Origin: Termitomyces sp. T153
Taxonomy: Eukaryota > Basidiomycota > Agaricomycetes > Agaricales > Lyophyllaceae
Length of the DNA stretch: 64,000 nt
Assembly (NCBI GenBank): GCA_018296165.2
Contig: JACKQL020000025.1
Span: forward strand, 620,001 to 684,000
Direction: 5' to 3'
The translations under genes and the position numbers were made by a program. Under the pieces are notes generated by a model. It made no database searches. It was not told the DNA's origin and was given only the letters and a program-made list of their open reading frames with translations. Of the stretch, positions 11,810 through 23,461 are shown piece after piece (the first letter of the stretch is position 1; each line of letters begins with the position of its first letter).

Positions 11810-13037
11810 TTGTGGAGTTCTATGTCTCAGCTTGCCAACCCAGACACACCCTTGGAGGCCCCAGCCCTGCAGGACAAAGCCTGGACTCACCTGCTCCACC
11901 TAGAAACCCAAGTGCAATTAATGCAATCATCTCTCACCCACCATACAACTGAACTCTCTACCCTCCATCAGACAACAGATCTTATCTCCCAGTCCCTCCA
12001 GGCATTGCTAGAATGCCTAAGCCCTAACTCTGCCCCTCCTGCAGCTAAGAAACCAGCTCTACCTGCCATGGCACCTGCTCCAGCAGCTCCAGTGACACTA
12101 AATCCCTCACCCAGTGCTGCCAGATGCATATGACAGTGCTTGCTCTGGCAAGGAGCAATTTCTACAGTCCTGCCTCACCTACATCCACCTCAGTAGGGAT
12201 GCTTTTGACTTTGATGTGTTGAAAATAGCCTGGGTGCTGTTATACATAAAGACCAGATGTGCCTCCACCTATGTGCCGCAAGTTTTCCACTGTCCTGGAG
12301 GTGTGGGGAGCTTCCTGGACTGGGCTGCTTTCAAGAAGGACTTTCATGCAGAGTTTTTTCCATTGGACCCCACCAAGATGGCAGCACTGATGCTGCATGA
12401 CAGGGAGCAGTACAGACAAGGGAAGCATATGTTGGATGAGTACATTAACTTGTTCTGAGCCCTGGTCAAACAGGCCACCTACCCCAATGGCCTCCAGCTG
12501 TGCCTCACCTTCCAAGATGGCTTGCATCCCACCTTGGTGGAACACATTGACAACCTGGCAGAGGGTTGCTCCAGTGATGAAAAGATTGTGTCATGGTATA
12601 AGGTGGCCCAGGACCAATGGCAGCTCATGGAGATATAGAGGAAGCTCCACTGCCCCCATTCCATGATGCACTCCATTCCAGTCAGCAACTTCCACCACCT
12701 TGCACCTACTCACCCCATGCTGGCCCTTGCTCCAGCTGCCCCTGCCACTCATCCCCTACTCCCAGGGATTCTCATGGATGTGGATGTGGCCCAACAACTT
12801 TGTGTGGCCCCACTGTTATGCCAGAGATGCAAGAAGCCCAGGCACTTTGCACAGCACTGTCCCCTGAGCCTGAAAGTCTGCTACCTTTCCACAGCAGAGC
12901 AGGAGGAACTTCTCCTGCAGCTCCTGGCTGCAAAAGATGCTGCTGGAGCTCTGTTGCTGAATGAGCCCTCATTGGAGTTGACCCCAGAGGAAGCCAATGT
13001 AAGCACCTCACCTCCAGAGCTAGAGGGGGATTTTTAG
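11810..13037 (+). pseudogene. Element 2 gag
   Basis: The first stretch (11810-12133) is Leu/Thr/Pro-rich, with a coiled-coil-like LLHLETQVQLMQSSLTHHTT. The capsid-like part (12114-12458) includes FLDWAAFKKDFHAEFFPLDP and DREQYRQGKHMLDEYINLF, then TGA. It goes on through ALVKQATYPNGLQLCLTFQD and ends with a CCHC knuckle (C-QRC-KKPRH-FAQHC) near 12819-12862. At least one nonsense codon lies inside the capsid region and another follows MEI at 12636. Gag and pol are separated by about 200 bases with stops. Confidence 0.75.
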
Positions 13038-13255
13038 TCAAGCAATGGATGAGGTATATGCCTCCATCACTAGGTGCTAACAGGTTCTCTTGTCTATCAA
13101 TAGAAAATGAAACTGCCTTTTCTGATGCCCTTCATTCTGAGACAGAAGAACCTCAAAGCCCCCTTCCAGATGTACAAACACTAACTCCAGAGCCCTTGCT
13201 AAGCTCTCCCACACCTCCAAAGGTCTGACAGCACAGCCCTGCTTGGGCACACCAA

Positions 13256-15637
13256 GTGCCCCAACAGTATGTGATGGCCTCTGGCTTGTCTACCCATTCT
13301 TTGCACCTCAATGTAGAGATTGAGATGACAGACACCCAGCAAAACCACAGAGTTGCAGCTCTCCTGGACAGCAGAGCAACAGGACTTTTCTTAGAGTCAG
13401 AGTTTGTCAAATGTCACAGCCTGACCATGCAGCCCCTTCCCAAGCCCATTCCTGTCTACAACATTGATGAAATGCTCAACAAAGCCAGTGCAATTAGCTC
13501 CATGGTTGATCTGGTTCTCCACTATCAGAACCACACAGAGCATGCTGTATTTGCTGTCACCAGCTTGGGAAGGCAAGACATGATCCTTGGATTCACATGG
13601 CTCCAAGAGCATAACTCTGAGATCAATTGGACCAAAGGAGAGGTTACTATGAGTAGATGCCCCAGGAAGTGCTCTATCTGCACCATGAAGGCCAGAGTGG
13701 AGCATCAGACTCAAGTCCAAGAGCATGCAGCCATCCAAGCATGTCATGCCAGCCCTCTCCCCTTTGCTGATCTAGACCCCCCAGACCCCCTGCCTCTGGT
13801 GTTCCCTCATAGGGAGGCCCTCTACAAGGACAATCAGAGCAATAGTAGAGCCCTGGAGGAGGAGTGTGGAGGGGAGTTTGGTAGTATACACAAACCAGAG
13901 CTCCCAGATGAAGCAATAGAGGTGGGGAATCAAATTTATGTTACCACTGTCCACCCATTGCCCTCCATTGCAGAGATTAGGGCTAGCCAGACTACATCCC
14001 AGTGGCTGGCCCAGGCCTTTGCTGCCAATGCCATGCCTTGAGAGTTCCAGGATGTAGTACCCCCCTACTTGCATGCATTTGAGGACATGTTCTCCAAGGC
14101 CTCCTTTGACTCCCTTCCAGACTACAAGAGGTGGGACCATGCTATCAAACTGCTGCCCAACTCAGCACCCTCCAGCTGTAAGGTCTACCCCCTCATGCCC
14201 AGAGAGCAGGATGAGCTCAATGCCTTCCTCCAGGAGAACTTGGACTCCAGTCATATCCATCCATCCAAATCCCCAATAGCTTCTCTGGTCTTCTTCATCA
14301 AAAAGAAGGATGGCTCTCTCCAACTAGTACAGAACTATTGGGTACTCAATGCCATGATAGTAAAGAACTGTTACCCCCTCCCCCTCATCTCCAAGCTCAT
14401 CAACAACCTCTGGAGCATGCGATACTTCACTAAACTGGACGTCCAGTAGGATTACAACAATGTATGCATTCAGGAGGGAGATAAGTGGAAGGTGGCCTTC
14501 TGGACCAACTGGGGATTGTTCAAGCCACTTGTTATATTCTTTGGTCTCACCAACAGCCCAGCCACTTTCCAGACCATGATGAATGACATCTTCTGGGACC
14601 TCATTGTGGAGGGTGTAGTGTATGTGTACCTTGACAACATCCTCATCTATACCAAAATGCTGGAAGAACACTGTTGGATCACTCGTCTTGTTCTGGAACA
14701 CCTCTGCCAGCACCAGCTCTACCTCAAGCCAGAGAAGTGCAAGTTCAAACAAACCCAGATGAGTACCTTGGCCTGATCATTTCCCACAGAACTGTGAAGA
14801 TGGACTCAGTGAAGGTGGCAGGTGTGGCAGAGTGGCCAGAGCTCCAGAACAAGAAGGAGGTACAGGTGTTCCTTGGTTTCACAAACATCTACCAGAGATT
14901 CATCCAGGACTTCTTGCATCACACTCACCCACTGTTTGACCTCACAGGAAAAGATGTTATGTGGAGCTGGGGACCTCTGGAGCAGATGGCCTTTGATACT
15001 CTCAAGTGCACCATGATCTCCAGACCTGTTCTCCTCTTCCTGAACAACAACTCTCCCTTCTGCATGGAGGCTAACAGCTCCAACTTTGCCACTGGGGCAG
15101 TGCTCTCACAGCAATCTCCAGAGGATGGGAAGTGGCACCCAGTGGCCTTTTACTCCAAAAGCCTGAATGCAGTAGAGCAAAACTATGAGATCCACAACAA
15201 GGAGATGTTGGCCATCATCCAGTTGTTTGAGAAGTGGTGGCACTTCTTGGAAGGCATGTGGCACAAGTTTGAGGTCTAGACAGATCACAAGAACCTTGAA
15301 TACTTCCAGACAGCCAAGAAGCTCAATCACCAGCAGGCCCAATGGTCCCTCTACCTTGCCAACTTCAACTTCTCCTTGCACCACAAGCCTGGCCAGAGCA
15401 TGGGGAAACCAGATGCCCTGTCTTGGAGAGCAGACCACAGAATGGGGAAAGGAAATAACAGTAACATTGTGCTCCTCCACCCCAAATTGTTTGTGATCTG
15501 AGCCATAGAGGGCCTAGTTGTTGATGGAGCAGAGGCAGACATTCTCCAGGACATCTGACAGGGTAATAGGGATGGTCAACAGGAGGAGCTTGTGGTGCAG
15601 GCCACTCAGATGCTGAAGTCAGGGCATGCTACTGGCG
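13256..15637 (+). pseudogene. Element 2 pol, first part: protease, RT, RNase H
   Basis: Protease reads ALLDSRATGLF, with the usual DSGATG altered to DSRATG, followed by DMILGFTWLQEHNSEINW. RT runs from about 14069, with VFFIKKKDGSLQLVQNYWVL, FWTNWGLF and YLDNILIY (second Asp of the usual YxDD is Asn at 14636), [15 protein letters not shown]. RNase H is about 14980-15480 (SSNFATGAVLSQ, NYEIHNKEMLAI, then TAG before TDHKNLEYF). Nonsense codons include TGA at 14039 and TAG at 14447. Trp replaces expected Arg in FWTNWG. A SINE separates this part from the integrase. Confidence 0.9.
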
Positions 15638-16490
15638 TTGTTGTTGTTGTTGTTTCATCCAGGCCTTTCAGCCTTTCCTATTTCTTAAAGGGCTAGTTAC
15701 ATGAATCCTCATATGTCTGACCTCTACAGTATGTCATAGGTACAGTTTATGGACACTTTAGTAGGTACTCTGGCTGGACACCTTTTCAAGTGTGCCAGTT
15801 ATGCCTCATAGCCATTTTACTACAATTTGATCCTGCCAAAGTTCATACAGCCCCTGCAATGAATCCCAAACCATCTGCCATTATTGTGCCATCCCTACTT
15901 ATACCCATCTTTGGTTCTGCAATGCTTTCCCCTTCACTTAACCATTGTGGGTATAGGCTCTTTCCCAAACCTACTCCATACCTGGATCCTTCCATTCCCA
16001 CAGGATTTGAACACCGACCTGCCTTCCTGCTCTTGACCTGGCTTCTCCAGCTGTGCAGTTTGGACTTATGGGCCAAGGGGGACTTACAACCACATTGTAC
16101 TTCATCAGCTGCTCCAATTTCACCTCCTTCTTGACAGGTCTTTCCAAATCCACCTGCACTATGGCCCATTTGGTTTTTAGTAGGTTTTCCCTCCCAAGTG
16201 CTGCACCAGGCAATTCTTTCATTCTCTGTCTGAACAGGAGCATGGTAGTCACATTGCATCATTACCCCACATGTCATTGGTGCAATTCATTTGGGGCGGC
16301 CTGACCAACAGGGCCTTCCAGGAACATATGATGGGCAGTGGCTTTCTAGTGGTATTGAACAACCTACATAATATCTCAAGTGTTTTTCCACACAGGCACA
16401 CTTAGCCAGGAGTTGAACCCCCAACCTTGCACTCACAGATCATGTGACCTGCTTTGGGACACAATGGTGCCAGCTGAGCCACCATGCCCC
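15638..16490 (-). mobile_element. tRNA-derived SINE in element 2 pol
   Basis: On the minus strand the unit begins GGGGCATGGTGGCTCAGCTGG. It contains TGGCTCAGCTGG (complement of 16470-16481), a full match to the RNA polymerase III box A consensus TRGCNNAGYNGG. Fifty bases on comes GGTTCAACTCC (complement of 16409-16419), box B with one G-to-A change at its CpG. The unit ends in a (CAA)n tail, seen as TTG repeats near 15637-15652. About 13 bases match on both sides: CATGCTACTGGCG (15625-15637) and TATGCTACTAGTG (16491-16503), differing only by transitions, a length typical of LINE-driven insertion. The 853-bp body is long for a SINE and I do not recognise it. It splits element 2 pol between RNase H and integrase. 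Confidence 0.75.
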
Positions 16491-16503
16491 TATGCTACTA
16501 GTG

Positions 16504-17770
16504 TGAAGGCAGTCTGCACTGATGAATGGGCCCTCCAAGATGAAATCCTGACCTTCTGAGACCATATCTACATCCCCAACATTCTGGAGCTCCATTGGAG
16601 GATTGTGGAGCAACACCATAACTCCCACATTGCAGGGCACCCTGGGCAGTAGAAGACACTGGAGTTAATATCATGGAACTACTGGTGGCTCCAGATGTCC
16701 CAGTACATTGGGTCCTACACTAGTACCTGCGATCTCTGCCTCTGGACCAAGCCCCAATGCTGACTCCCCTATGGACAGTTACACCCACTACTGGTGCCTG
16801 CAGAATGATAGAGCATAGCATCTGTGGACTTCATTGTAGAGCTCCCTGATGCCCATGGTTATAATGCAATCATGGTGGTGGTGGACCTGTATGGCAAGAG
16901 AGCACACTTCATTCCAACCCACACTACCTGCTCTGCCATGGGTGCCACAAACCTATACCAGAGGAATGTCTGGAAGCTCCACAGCCTCTCCAATGCCTAT
17001 GTCTCAGATTGGGGACTGCAATTTGTGGCAGAGTTCACCTGCAAGCTCTACTGACTGCTTGGAGTAAAGCTCCACATCACCACTGCCTACCATCCACAGT
17101 CCAACAGCCAGATGGAGCATGTAAACCAGGAGTTGGAACAGTATCTCTGCCTCTTCTGCAACAAGCACCAAGATGACTGGGATGAACTCCTCCCTGATGC
17201 TAAATTCCAGTACAACAACCATGTTCATGCATCCACCCAATTTTTCCCATTCTTCCTCAACACTGGACAGCACCCACACATGGGTTTTAAACCCTGGGCC
17301 CAACCCTCAGAGAATGAGGCAGTAAACAAATTTGTGGACTGGATGAAGAGGTCACAAGAAGAGGCCTGGGCTGCACTGGCAAAGGCAAAAGATGACATGG
17401 CATGATACTATGACCATGGGAGGACTCCAGAGTGCAGATATTAGCCTGGGGATTGAGTTTACCTGGATGCCTCTGACATTACAACCACCCATCCCTCAAA
17501 GAAGCTGTCACACCACCAATTAGGGCCATTCATAGTGGAACAACAGGTAGGACCCTTGGCCTATTGACTCTGACTCCCTGTGAGAATGCACCAGCTTCAT
17601 CTGGTGTTCAATGTGGTCAAACTCACCCTGGCCCTTAAAGATCCTATCCCAGGGCAATGTCTGCCACCTCTGCCACCCCCAGTGGTGGTCAACAACAACA
17701 AAGAGTACAAAGTGGAAGCAATCCTGAACAGCTGTTTATTCTGGAGACAACTACAGTACAAGGTGAAGTG
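16504..17770 (+). pseudogene. Element 2 pol, second part: integrase and chromodomain
   Basis: Integrase core is open from 16824: VDFIVELPDAHGYNAIMVVV, then YVSDWGLQF, then TAYHPQSNSQMEHVNQELEQ. The three acidic residues of the DDE core appear to be kept. The tail carries a chromodomain-like stretch near 17703 (KEYKVEAILNSCLFWRQLQY), interrupted by TGA in KVK-KGY at 17769 and continuing NENISWEP. Further stops occur between 16504 and 16820 and at 17052. The zinc-binding segment just downstream of the SINE is badly decayed. Confidence 0.85.
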
Positions 17771-17960
17771 AAAAGGCTACAGAAATGAGAATATTTCCTG
17801 GGAGCCATGAGAGAATGTACATGTCCCTGGACTTGTTAAGGAGTTCCACTGGAGACATCCAGATGCACCATGTGCTATATGAGGAATCTACCCTATCTCA
17901 CCAGTGGACCAAGCAATCAGGGACTTCTTCTACCCTGCACATTGAGATGCCGCATGCTAG
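17771..17960 (+). pseudogene. Element 2 pol tail after the chromodomain break
   Basis: Reads on from the chromodomain (GYRNENISWEP, VKEFHWRHPDAPCAI) toward the polypurine tract. There are stops and no intact frame. Confidence 0.55.
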
Positions 17961-17971
17961 AGGGGGGGTGA
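17961..17971 (+). other. Element 2 polypurine tract
   Basis: AGGGGGGGTGA lies directly before the 3' LTR start TGTCAGGGG, the place and composition expected for plus-strand priming. Confidence 0.75.
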
Positions 17972-18243
17972 TGTCAGGGGACTTCCATTTCCAACCTCCA
18001 TAACTGGTTCCAGCACCTCTGCAGCTTGTTTGACATCTCCAGGGCTCTTTCCAGAACCCCAAAGATCTCTGGAGAACTCCAGAGTTCTCCATATTACCTC
18101 AGCAACCATTGCCCTAGGGTTAGGAGTAGCTCTGGTCACCTGTACAGTAGTTCCCATGCCTCCACTGCCTGCTGATGCACTGCACCAAGCAGTGGGGATC
18201 CTTAGACTTGTTCTCTTTGGATTCCCCTCTGCTAGGTGATTAG
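17972..18243 (+). repeat. Element 2 3' LTR, left part
   Basis: TGTCAGGGGACTTCC up to GGTGATTAG. It matches the first 272 bases of the 5' LTR and is cut by element 3 at 18244. The remaining 98 bases, after one copy of the TTAG duplication, are at 27007-27104. Confidence 0.9.
18240..18243. repeat. Target duplication TTAG of element 3
   Basis: TTAG occurs at 18240-18243 and again at 27003-27006. The uninterrupted element 2 5' LTR has a single AATTAGTTACTG here. Because the element starts TGAT and the next target base is T, a 5-bp reading (TTAGT) is equally possible. Confidence 0.85.
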
Positions 18244-19138
18244 TGATGCGAAATGTAAGTTTTGATGCCGTCAATTGATCGGATCAACGGATCAAACTTT
18301 ACTCTCACAGAGTTTGGAGGCTTAGGTTACACGAAAGCTCACTTAGACATTTACAGTCATAGATAATAATTAAATTGATTTATTTGCTAGGTGAGACAGT
18401 CTCAAACTTTTAAATGGGCTCAAATATATATATATATAAATAAAAACCCAAACCAACTAAATACTCGTAAGCCTAAGTTAGCTGCTCCCTGGGGCTAGCC
18501 AAGCCATGGTACATCGTTGCTTGCCCTTTTCCTCCAATCCTGCTCTCCTCTTTATAGCTCGTCGTACGCGCACGGACCAGGCTGTTTTCCGTGCGCTCCC
18601 ATGGGTGTACCGCGTGGTTTTCCTTGGCCTTCCTCCGTTATTGGTTGGCCGTTTGCGATGATGTGCTGGGTCGGCGTTATTCGGTTATCCGTTTGTCCGA
18701 CCTCTTTTTCTCATTCTTTTCTTTTTCCACTCCTCTCTTAGCAGGCTCCGCGTAGTTCATATGGTGGCTAGGTCTGGTCTCTGGATGGTCTGGCATGCGG
18801 TGTCGAGGGGAGGCAGGGTTTTTGCTATGCATTCAGACGTCTATGGCTGTCCTTGGCATCGGTTAGCTGTTCTAGCCGGTTTTTGCCGAGCACAGCCATT
18901 GATCGTTGATCAAATGCATGACCAGCTGTTCTCGACATCATAGGTCCTGCTGGCGTCATTCAATGCGTGCTTTCTTGGGTTCTTTGGTGATATTCGTTTT
19001 ATACTAGGTAAGGTTTTTATGTCTACAGTTTTCGACATTTACCCAAGCTTACAGTTTTCAGCTTGTTTTGATTGGTATTTCCCTTATCTCTCTTTTTAAG
19101 TATATTCAACCTGTCTCGTACTCGAGACAGGCGTATCA
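18244..19138 (-). repeat. Element 3 LTR, left copy (its 3' LTR)
   Basis: TGATGCGAAATG to GGCGTATCA, 895 bp. It is nearly identical to 26110-27002. By eye there are about 28 differences, about two dozen of which are CG in one copy and TG or CA in the other. This copy has lost more CpG than the right copy. An AT microsatellite near 18424 differs in length. The polypurine run GGTGTGGGGGAGG on the minus strand lies just inside it (19139-19151). Confidence 0.92.
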
Positions 19139-19151
19139 CCTCCCCCACACC

Positions 19152-19625
19152 ATTTTACTGACTGCCCCCAGTCAGGTCTCCTGTGTTTTTGTTGGAAAAC
19201 TGTTCACGCGCACGATCACCCCCAGAAAATTTCGACGAAGAACTCAATTTTTCGTTCCAATTTTCTTTTCCTCGATCACATCTGCTGTCCTATAAGGACA
19301 CGCTCACCACGACCATCCCCCCTGCAGCAATGGCACCTAACCATCTTATTCCTACTGCGCCTCGCAAAAACCCCATGGGTCCCGCCACCAAACTTCCTCC
19401 CCAAAAAATCCCTGTCCCCTCGTACTTGTATAAGAGGCCACTGCATTGTAAGCATTGGCACTGCCTTTGCTTAAATTAACGTAGTTATTTTTGACCACCC
19501 CACTCATAACAAAATTTCCCCTTTCATTTCCTTACTTCGCAACCCCCAAATATAATGCCCTTAACCCCAAAAACGTGTGATCTTAAGTCTCTTATTTTTT
19601 TGATTTTAAGCAAAATTTAAACTTT
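19152..19625 (-). other. Element 3 3' untranslated region
   Basis: Sequence between the polypurine tract and the end of the integrase frame. Only short frames without resemblance to known proteins are present. It is AT-richer near 19560-19620. No separate gene is seen. Confidence 0.5.
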
Positions 19626-19628
19626 TCG

Positions 19629-20804
19629 TCAACTTTTGGGGCTATTGTCCGACTTAATCATGTCATCATCTGGAGGCTCATGAAGCTTTATAGATCCGAA
19701 TGACAAATCTGACATAGCATTTATGGTAGGCCTTTGTAGTTCCTCCCTTAACTCTTTTAACTTTTCTGGAGTGATATCTACCCATTGCTCTAGGCTCTGG
19801 GATAGCTCCAATTGTCTTCGAGCTTTATAAGGGACTACTCTAAAAGCTGCAACTCTGGTCTGCCAAACTGACCCATCCAGTTCTGCCACAATGTAATTAC
19901 CACCCTTGGTCTTAGCAATTACTACCATTGGACCATGAAAACGGGGCAGCATTTTAGCACTGTGTGAACTTTCTGTAATCATATTCTTGACCAAGACTAA
20001 GTCCAAAGGCTTGAAATTGAAGTCTTTGATAGAGTGTTTATGCTCTTCTGCAAACTTCAAGGCCCATTGGAGTTTGTCCTTCCCAACTCTCTCCCTCATC
20101 TCTTCTACATGCTGGTGGTGCTTGGCTAAAGCCCTAGCACGATACCCAATCAACTCCTCTGTAGATAATGGTCCTTCTGGTAATTCTATTAACCAGGTAG
20201 CCTCTACTAAGTCCAAAGGTAGAGTTGGATGAGCTCCAGTGACCATGAAGTATGGTGAACACCCAAATCTCTGCCGAATAGTAATGCGATCACTCCACAT
20301 TACATGGAAGAAGAACCAAAACCATTTAGTGCGATCTTCACAAGCTTTGAATAAAGCCTGCCTGACATCCCAATGTGGTCTTTCAATTTTGCCATTAGCT
20401 TGAGAGTTGTATGGAGAGATGGCAATGCCTCTGATTCCATATTTACTCTCTATCCAAGCTGTGACCTTTTTGAATTGTCCAGCATTATCAGTGATGATCT
20501 CTGCAATGCAACCCCAGCGACAAATCACATCCTCAAACAACCATTGACCAATTGTTTTATGGTTTTCTTTGCGCAGAGGCCTCCCTTCCATCCATGAAGA
20601 CAATGCACACCTACCATGGACAATATACTTGCAGCTATTTGAAGCTGGAGTCATGTGCATGGTATCAATGTGAATTGTTTGGAAGATAGAGGGTGTATAG
20701 GTTACTGTGGGAGCTCTGTTTACAACTGTCTTCTGACATATCTGACAGTTGTGACAAGTCCCAACATACCACTGTACATCTCCATCAATCCCTGGCCACC
20801 AAAA
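19629..20804 (-). pseudogene. Element 3 integrase
   Basis: Continues in the same frame as the RT stretch after one TGA (20805-20807), where QE-stop-FWWPG suggests an original Arg codon CGA. It reads CHNCQICQKT (zinc finger end), HIDTMHM, then EIITDNAGQF and SQANGKIERPHWDVRQAL. The acidic triad is present. The C-terminal region has DLVLVKNMI and VVAFR-like segments but no chromodomain. With one nonsense codon removed by natural suppression or reversion the frame would be whole, so this is the best-preserved element of the window. Confidence 0.88.
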
Positions 20805-23429
20805 TCATTCTTGTATTAACATTTTGGTTGCATAAGTCCCTCTATGCCCTAAGGCATCATGGGCTGATTTAAGCATGAACATTCGCTTATCAATCTTGAC
20901 TACTAGCTTATGCCTAGCCTCATGATTGCGCTTGTACAGTCTCCCCTTTTGATCAAAGAAGAACTGTCTTGCAAACCTCTTGAACTTGTCTGGGTCCCAA
21001 CCCTTCAAACCTTCAGGTTCTTTGCTTGGGTCTTGTAGCCAGCTTTGTACAATTGGTAGCAAGTCATCCCACTGTTCACTCTCACTACCCTTCCTATGTT
21101 CTAAGTAGGCTTGTAAGTCTGCTTCCTTTTCTTCCTCAGTACCTTCTGTGGGTAACAGAGGCTGAGAGAGAGATAGTACTGCAACAGGATCTACTCTAGA
21201 TGTCTGCTGCTGACTTAGAACTGCCTTCCTAAGTTCCATCTCTTGAGACCTTGCTCTATCAAGTTCTTGTTCAAAATCTGATACTTCAATGGCTACTGTA
21301 TGTAGATAGCCACCTCTAGTGTCAATTTGATCTGCAAACTCTTCAAGTGCTAAGGGTTCCCAATCCTCCCATCCTAGTTCATTGTTGGTTTTTGCTGGAT
21401 ATTCAAAGTGCATAGTCTTTGGGTTGTCCACCAACTCTGGATTAACAGGTGGGTACTCCTCATCTTCTGGCTGCTTGAGCCTCCTAGACAGGCCATCAAC
21501 ACTAAAGGTCTTTCCTGGCACATGCCTCAAAGTAAAATGATAGAGTAGTACATCCTCAATCCATCTCATGATGGTGGCATTAGGTCCTACTCCAGGATTG
21601 CTTAGCATTCCTTTCAAATACTTGGCATCTGTCTCTACTACAAGCTTCCTACAACCAACTAGCCAATACTTATTAGCTTGCAAGGCTCTCATCAAACCAT
21701 AGAGTTCTCTCTTAGGTTGTGAGAATCTTGCCTCTCTTTCATTCAAGGTGATGGATCCTAGCTTAGCACAAGTGCGTTGTTTAGGATTGTCTGGAGCTTC
21801 TTGGAAGATTCCAAAGCCCACTGCCATCCAAGAAGTGTCTACTGATAAGACCACTGCCCCTCCTGACTCATAGTCAAGTGGTTTTAGAGGTGCACTTTCA
21901 GCTAGCAACTTTTTCAACTGAGCCATTGCTGACTGCTGTTCCTCACCCCAAACAAATGGTGTGTGGTTTTGAGTCAATTTGTTGATAGGTGCAGCCACTT
22001 TAGCATAGTCTTTAATGAACATCCTAAAGGTACCACAAGTACCTAGGAAAGCTCTGACATCTGACTTGTCCTGGCAATCACCCCACCCCATAACAATGGC
22101 CAACCGCTTGGTCTCAGGTTTCTGTCCCTCATAGGAACACCTGTGTCCAACCACTACAATCTCATCTGCACAGACTACTGACTTTTTCCCAGAGAAAGTT
22201 CCTCCAGCATATTTGATTCTTTGTAACACTCTGTTTACATTTTGCAGATGTTCCCATACAAACCTCCTAATGCCTGGGTTTTCTGGGATAACTTCATAGC
22301 CTCCATCTGGCAACTCATACCTATGAGGTGGACCTCTGATTGGCACATCATCAATATATGGCCAAGTTACATGAGGTATCTCATCTTTCAAGATGAAGGT
22401 AATGTCATCATGAAAGATTGGTACTGAATTTGTCCAGCCCATTGGCAGAGTTACCAACCTTAGAGCACCAAAGGGTGTCTGGAAGGTGGTATAGTCCCTA
22501 GACTTCACATCCAACACTCTTTCATCATATCCCACATACAAGTCAAAGATTCCTCCACAAGCTCTGCCAGCAAAATGACTAGCCAACTCTTCAGTTGCTG
22601 GTGGCAACCCAGAATGTGCTATGGTTACTTTGTTTAAAGGTTCCAAGCTGTGAACTATCCTCAAACTCTCACCATCCTTCTTCAATACTGTGAACCACTG
22701 GGATCTGTATGAAGAGTTGGATGGCTCATATACTCCTGCCTCAATTTTCTGCTTTATCATCTGGCAGATTTTATCTCTGAGTCCAGGAGCAATGGGAATG
22801 TTCTTCAATACCCAGGGGGTGTGAGGAATTACTGGCATTACTACAGGAGGGAAGAATTCCTCCTTGAGCCTACCTCTTTGAGAATCATCCCATGCAAAAG
22901 CCTCATTCTGCAGCATCATTAGATGATGTACTGCCTTCATCTCCTCTGGCCATAAGAAACCATCACCATGTACTTGGTCAATGATTTCCTTGCACTCAGC
23001 AGTGTACCTCCCTGTGGGTTTGAACTTAGGTGGGTTTGGGTCCAACTGTGGCATGTCTGCTAGTGGATCTCCAGTGATACACCTTTCAATTCTAAACTCC
23101 TCAGGAGAGGTTCCTAGTACAGGTTTCACCTTTCTAGCAACAGGTTTGTATTTCTTAGAGAATACTTGTGCAGTTTCCCCCACACCTGCTTCTAGCCCTA
23201 GGCTTTCCTGCTGTACTAAGACCTCTTCTAACTCCTCTGGTATCTGACACAGCTGCCTATTTAGATAGGCTGCTAATGTCTTCTCATCTCTGCCTCTCAT
23301 ATCTCCCTCTGTAGCAAAGGCCTGCAGATACACATCTCTCAACTCCAGGTTCTTGAATCCACTATGATTTATAGTGTATCCAGTCACCATTACTTCACCA
23401 TTCTCCTTCTCCCCTAACATTACTGCCAC
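20805..23429 (-). pseudogene. Element 3 reverse transcriptase and RNase H
   Basis: A single open stretch of about 874 codons. RT motifs include RIVHSLEPLNKVTI, FQTPFGALRLVTLPMGWTNS and YIDDVPI, so the YxDD box is intact, unlike elements 1 and 2. The connection includes VRAFLGTCGTFRMFIKDY. RNase H has VLSVDTSWMAVGFG, RELYGLMRAL and VVETDAKYLKGML. It ends in the integrase zinc-finger start (SAHDALGHRGTYATKMLIQE) at a TGA. The protease frame upstream is offset by one base, so the join needs a frameshift, or an indel has occurred. Confidence 0.88.
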
Positions 23430-23461
23430 CTCTCCCTGGTCACTGACCAGATCATTGAGAT

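Noticed and set aside
16400..16490. A functional tRNA gene on the minus strand
   Set aside because: Box A and box B are present, but the acceptor ends do not pair and the unit continues 750 bases to a CAA tail with flanking duplication, so it is a SINE head.
7865..17770. Alternative genetic code with TGA read as Trp or Arg
   Set aside because: Stops are confined to mobile DNA. Host genes 36-54 kb read through and end normally with the standard code. CpG decay explains the TGA codons better.
18517..18943. Small frames repeated at 18517-18943 and 26378-26807
   Set aside because: They lie inside the two LTR copies of element 3 and are duplicated only because the LTR is; no protein resemblance.
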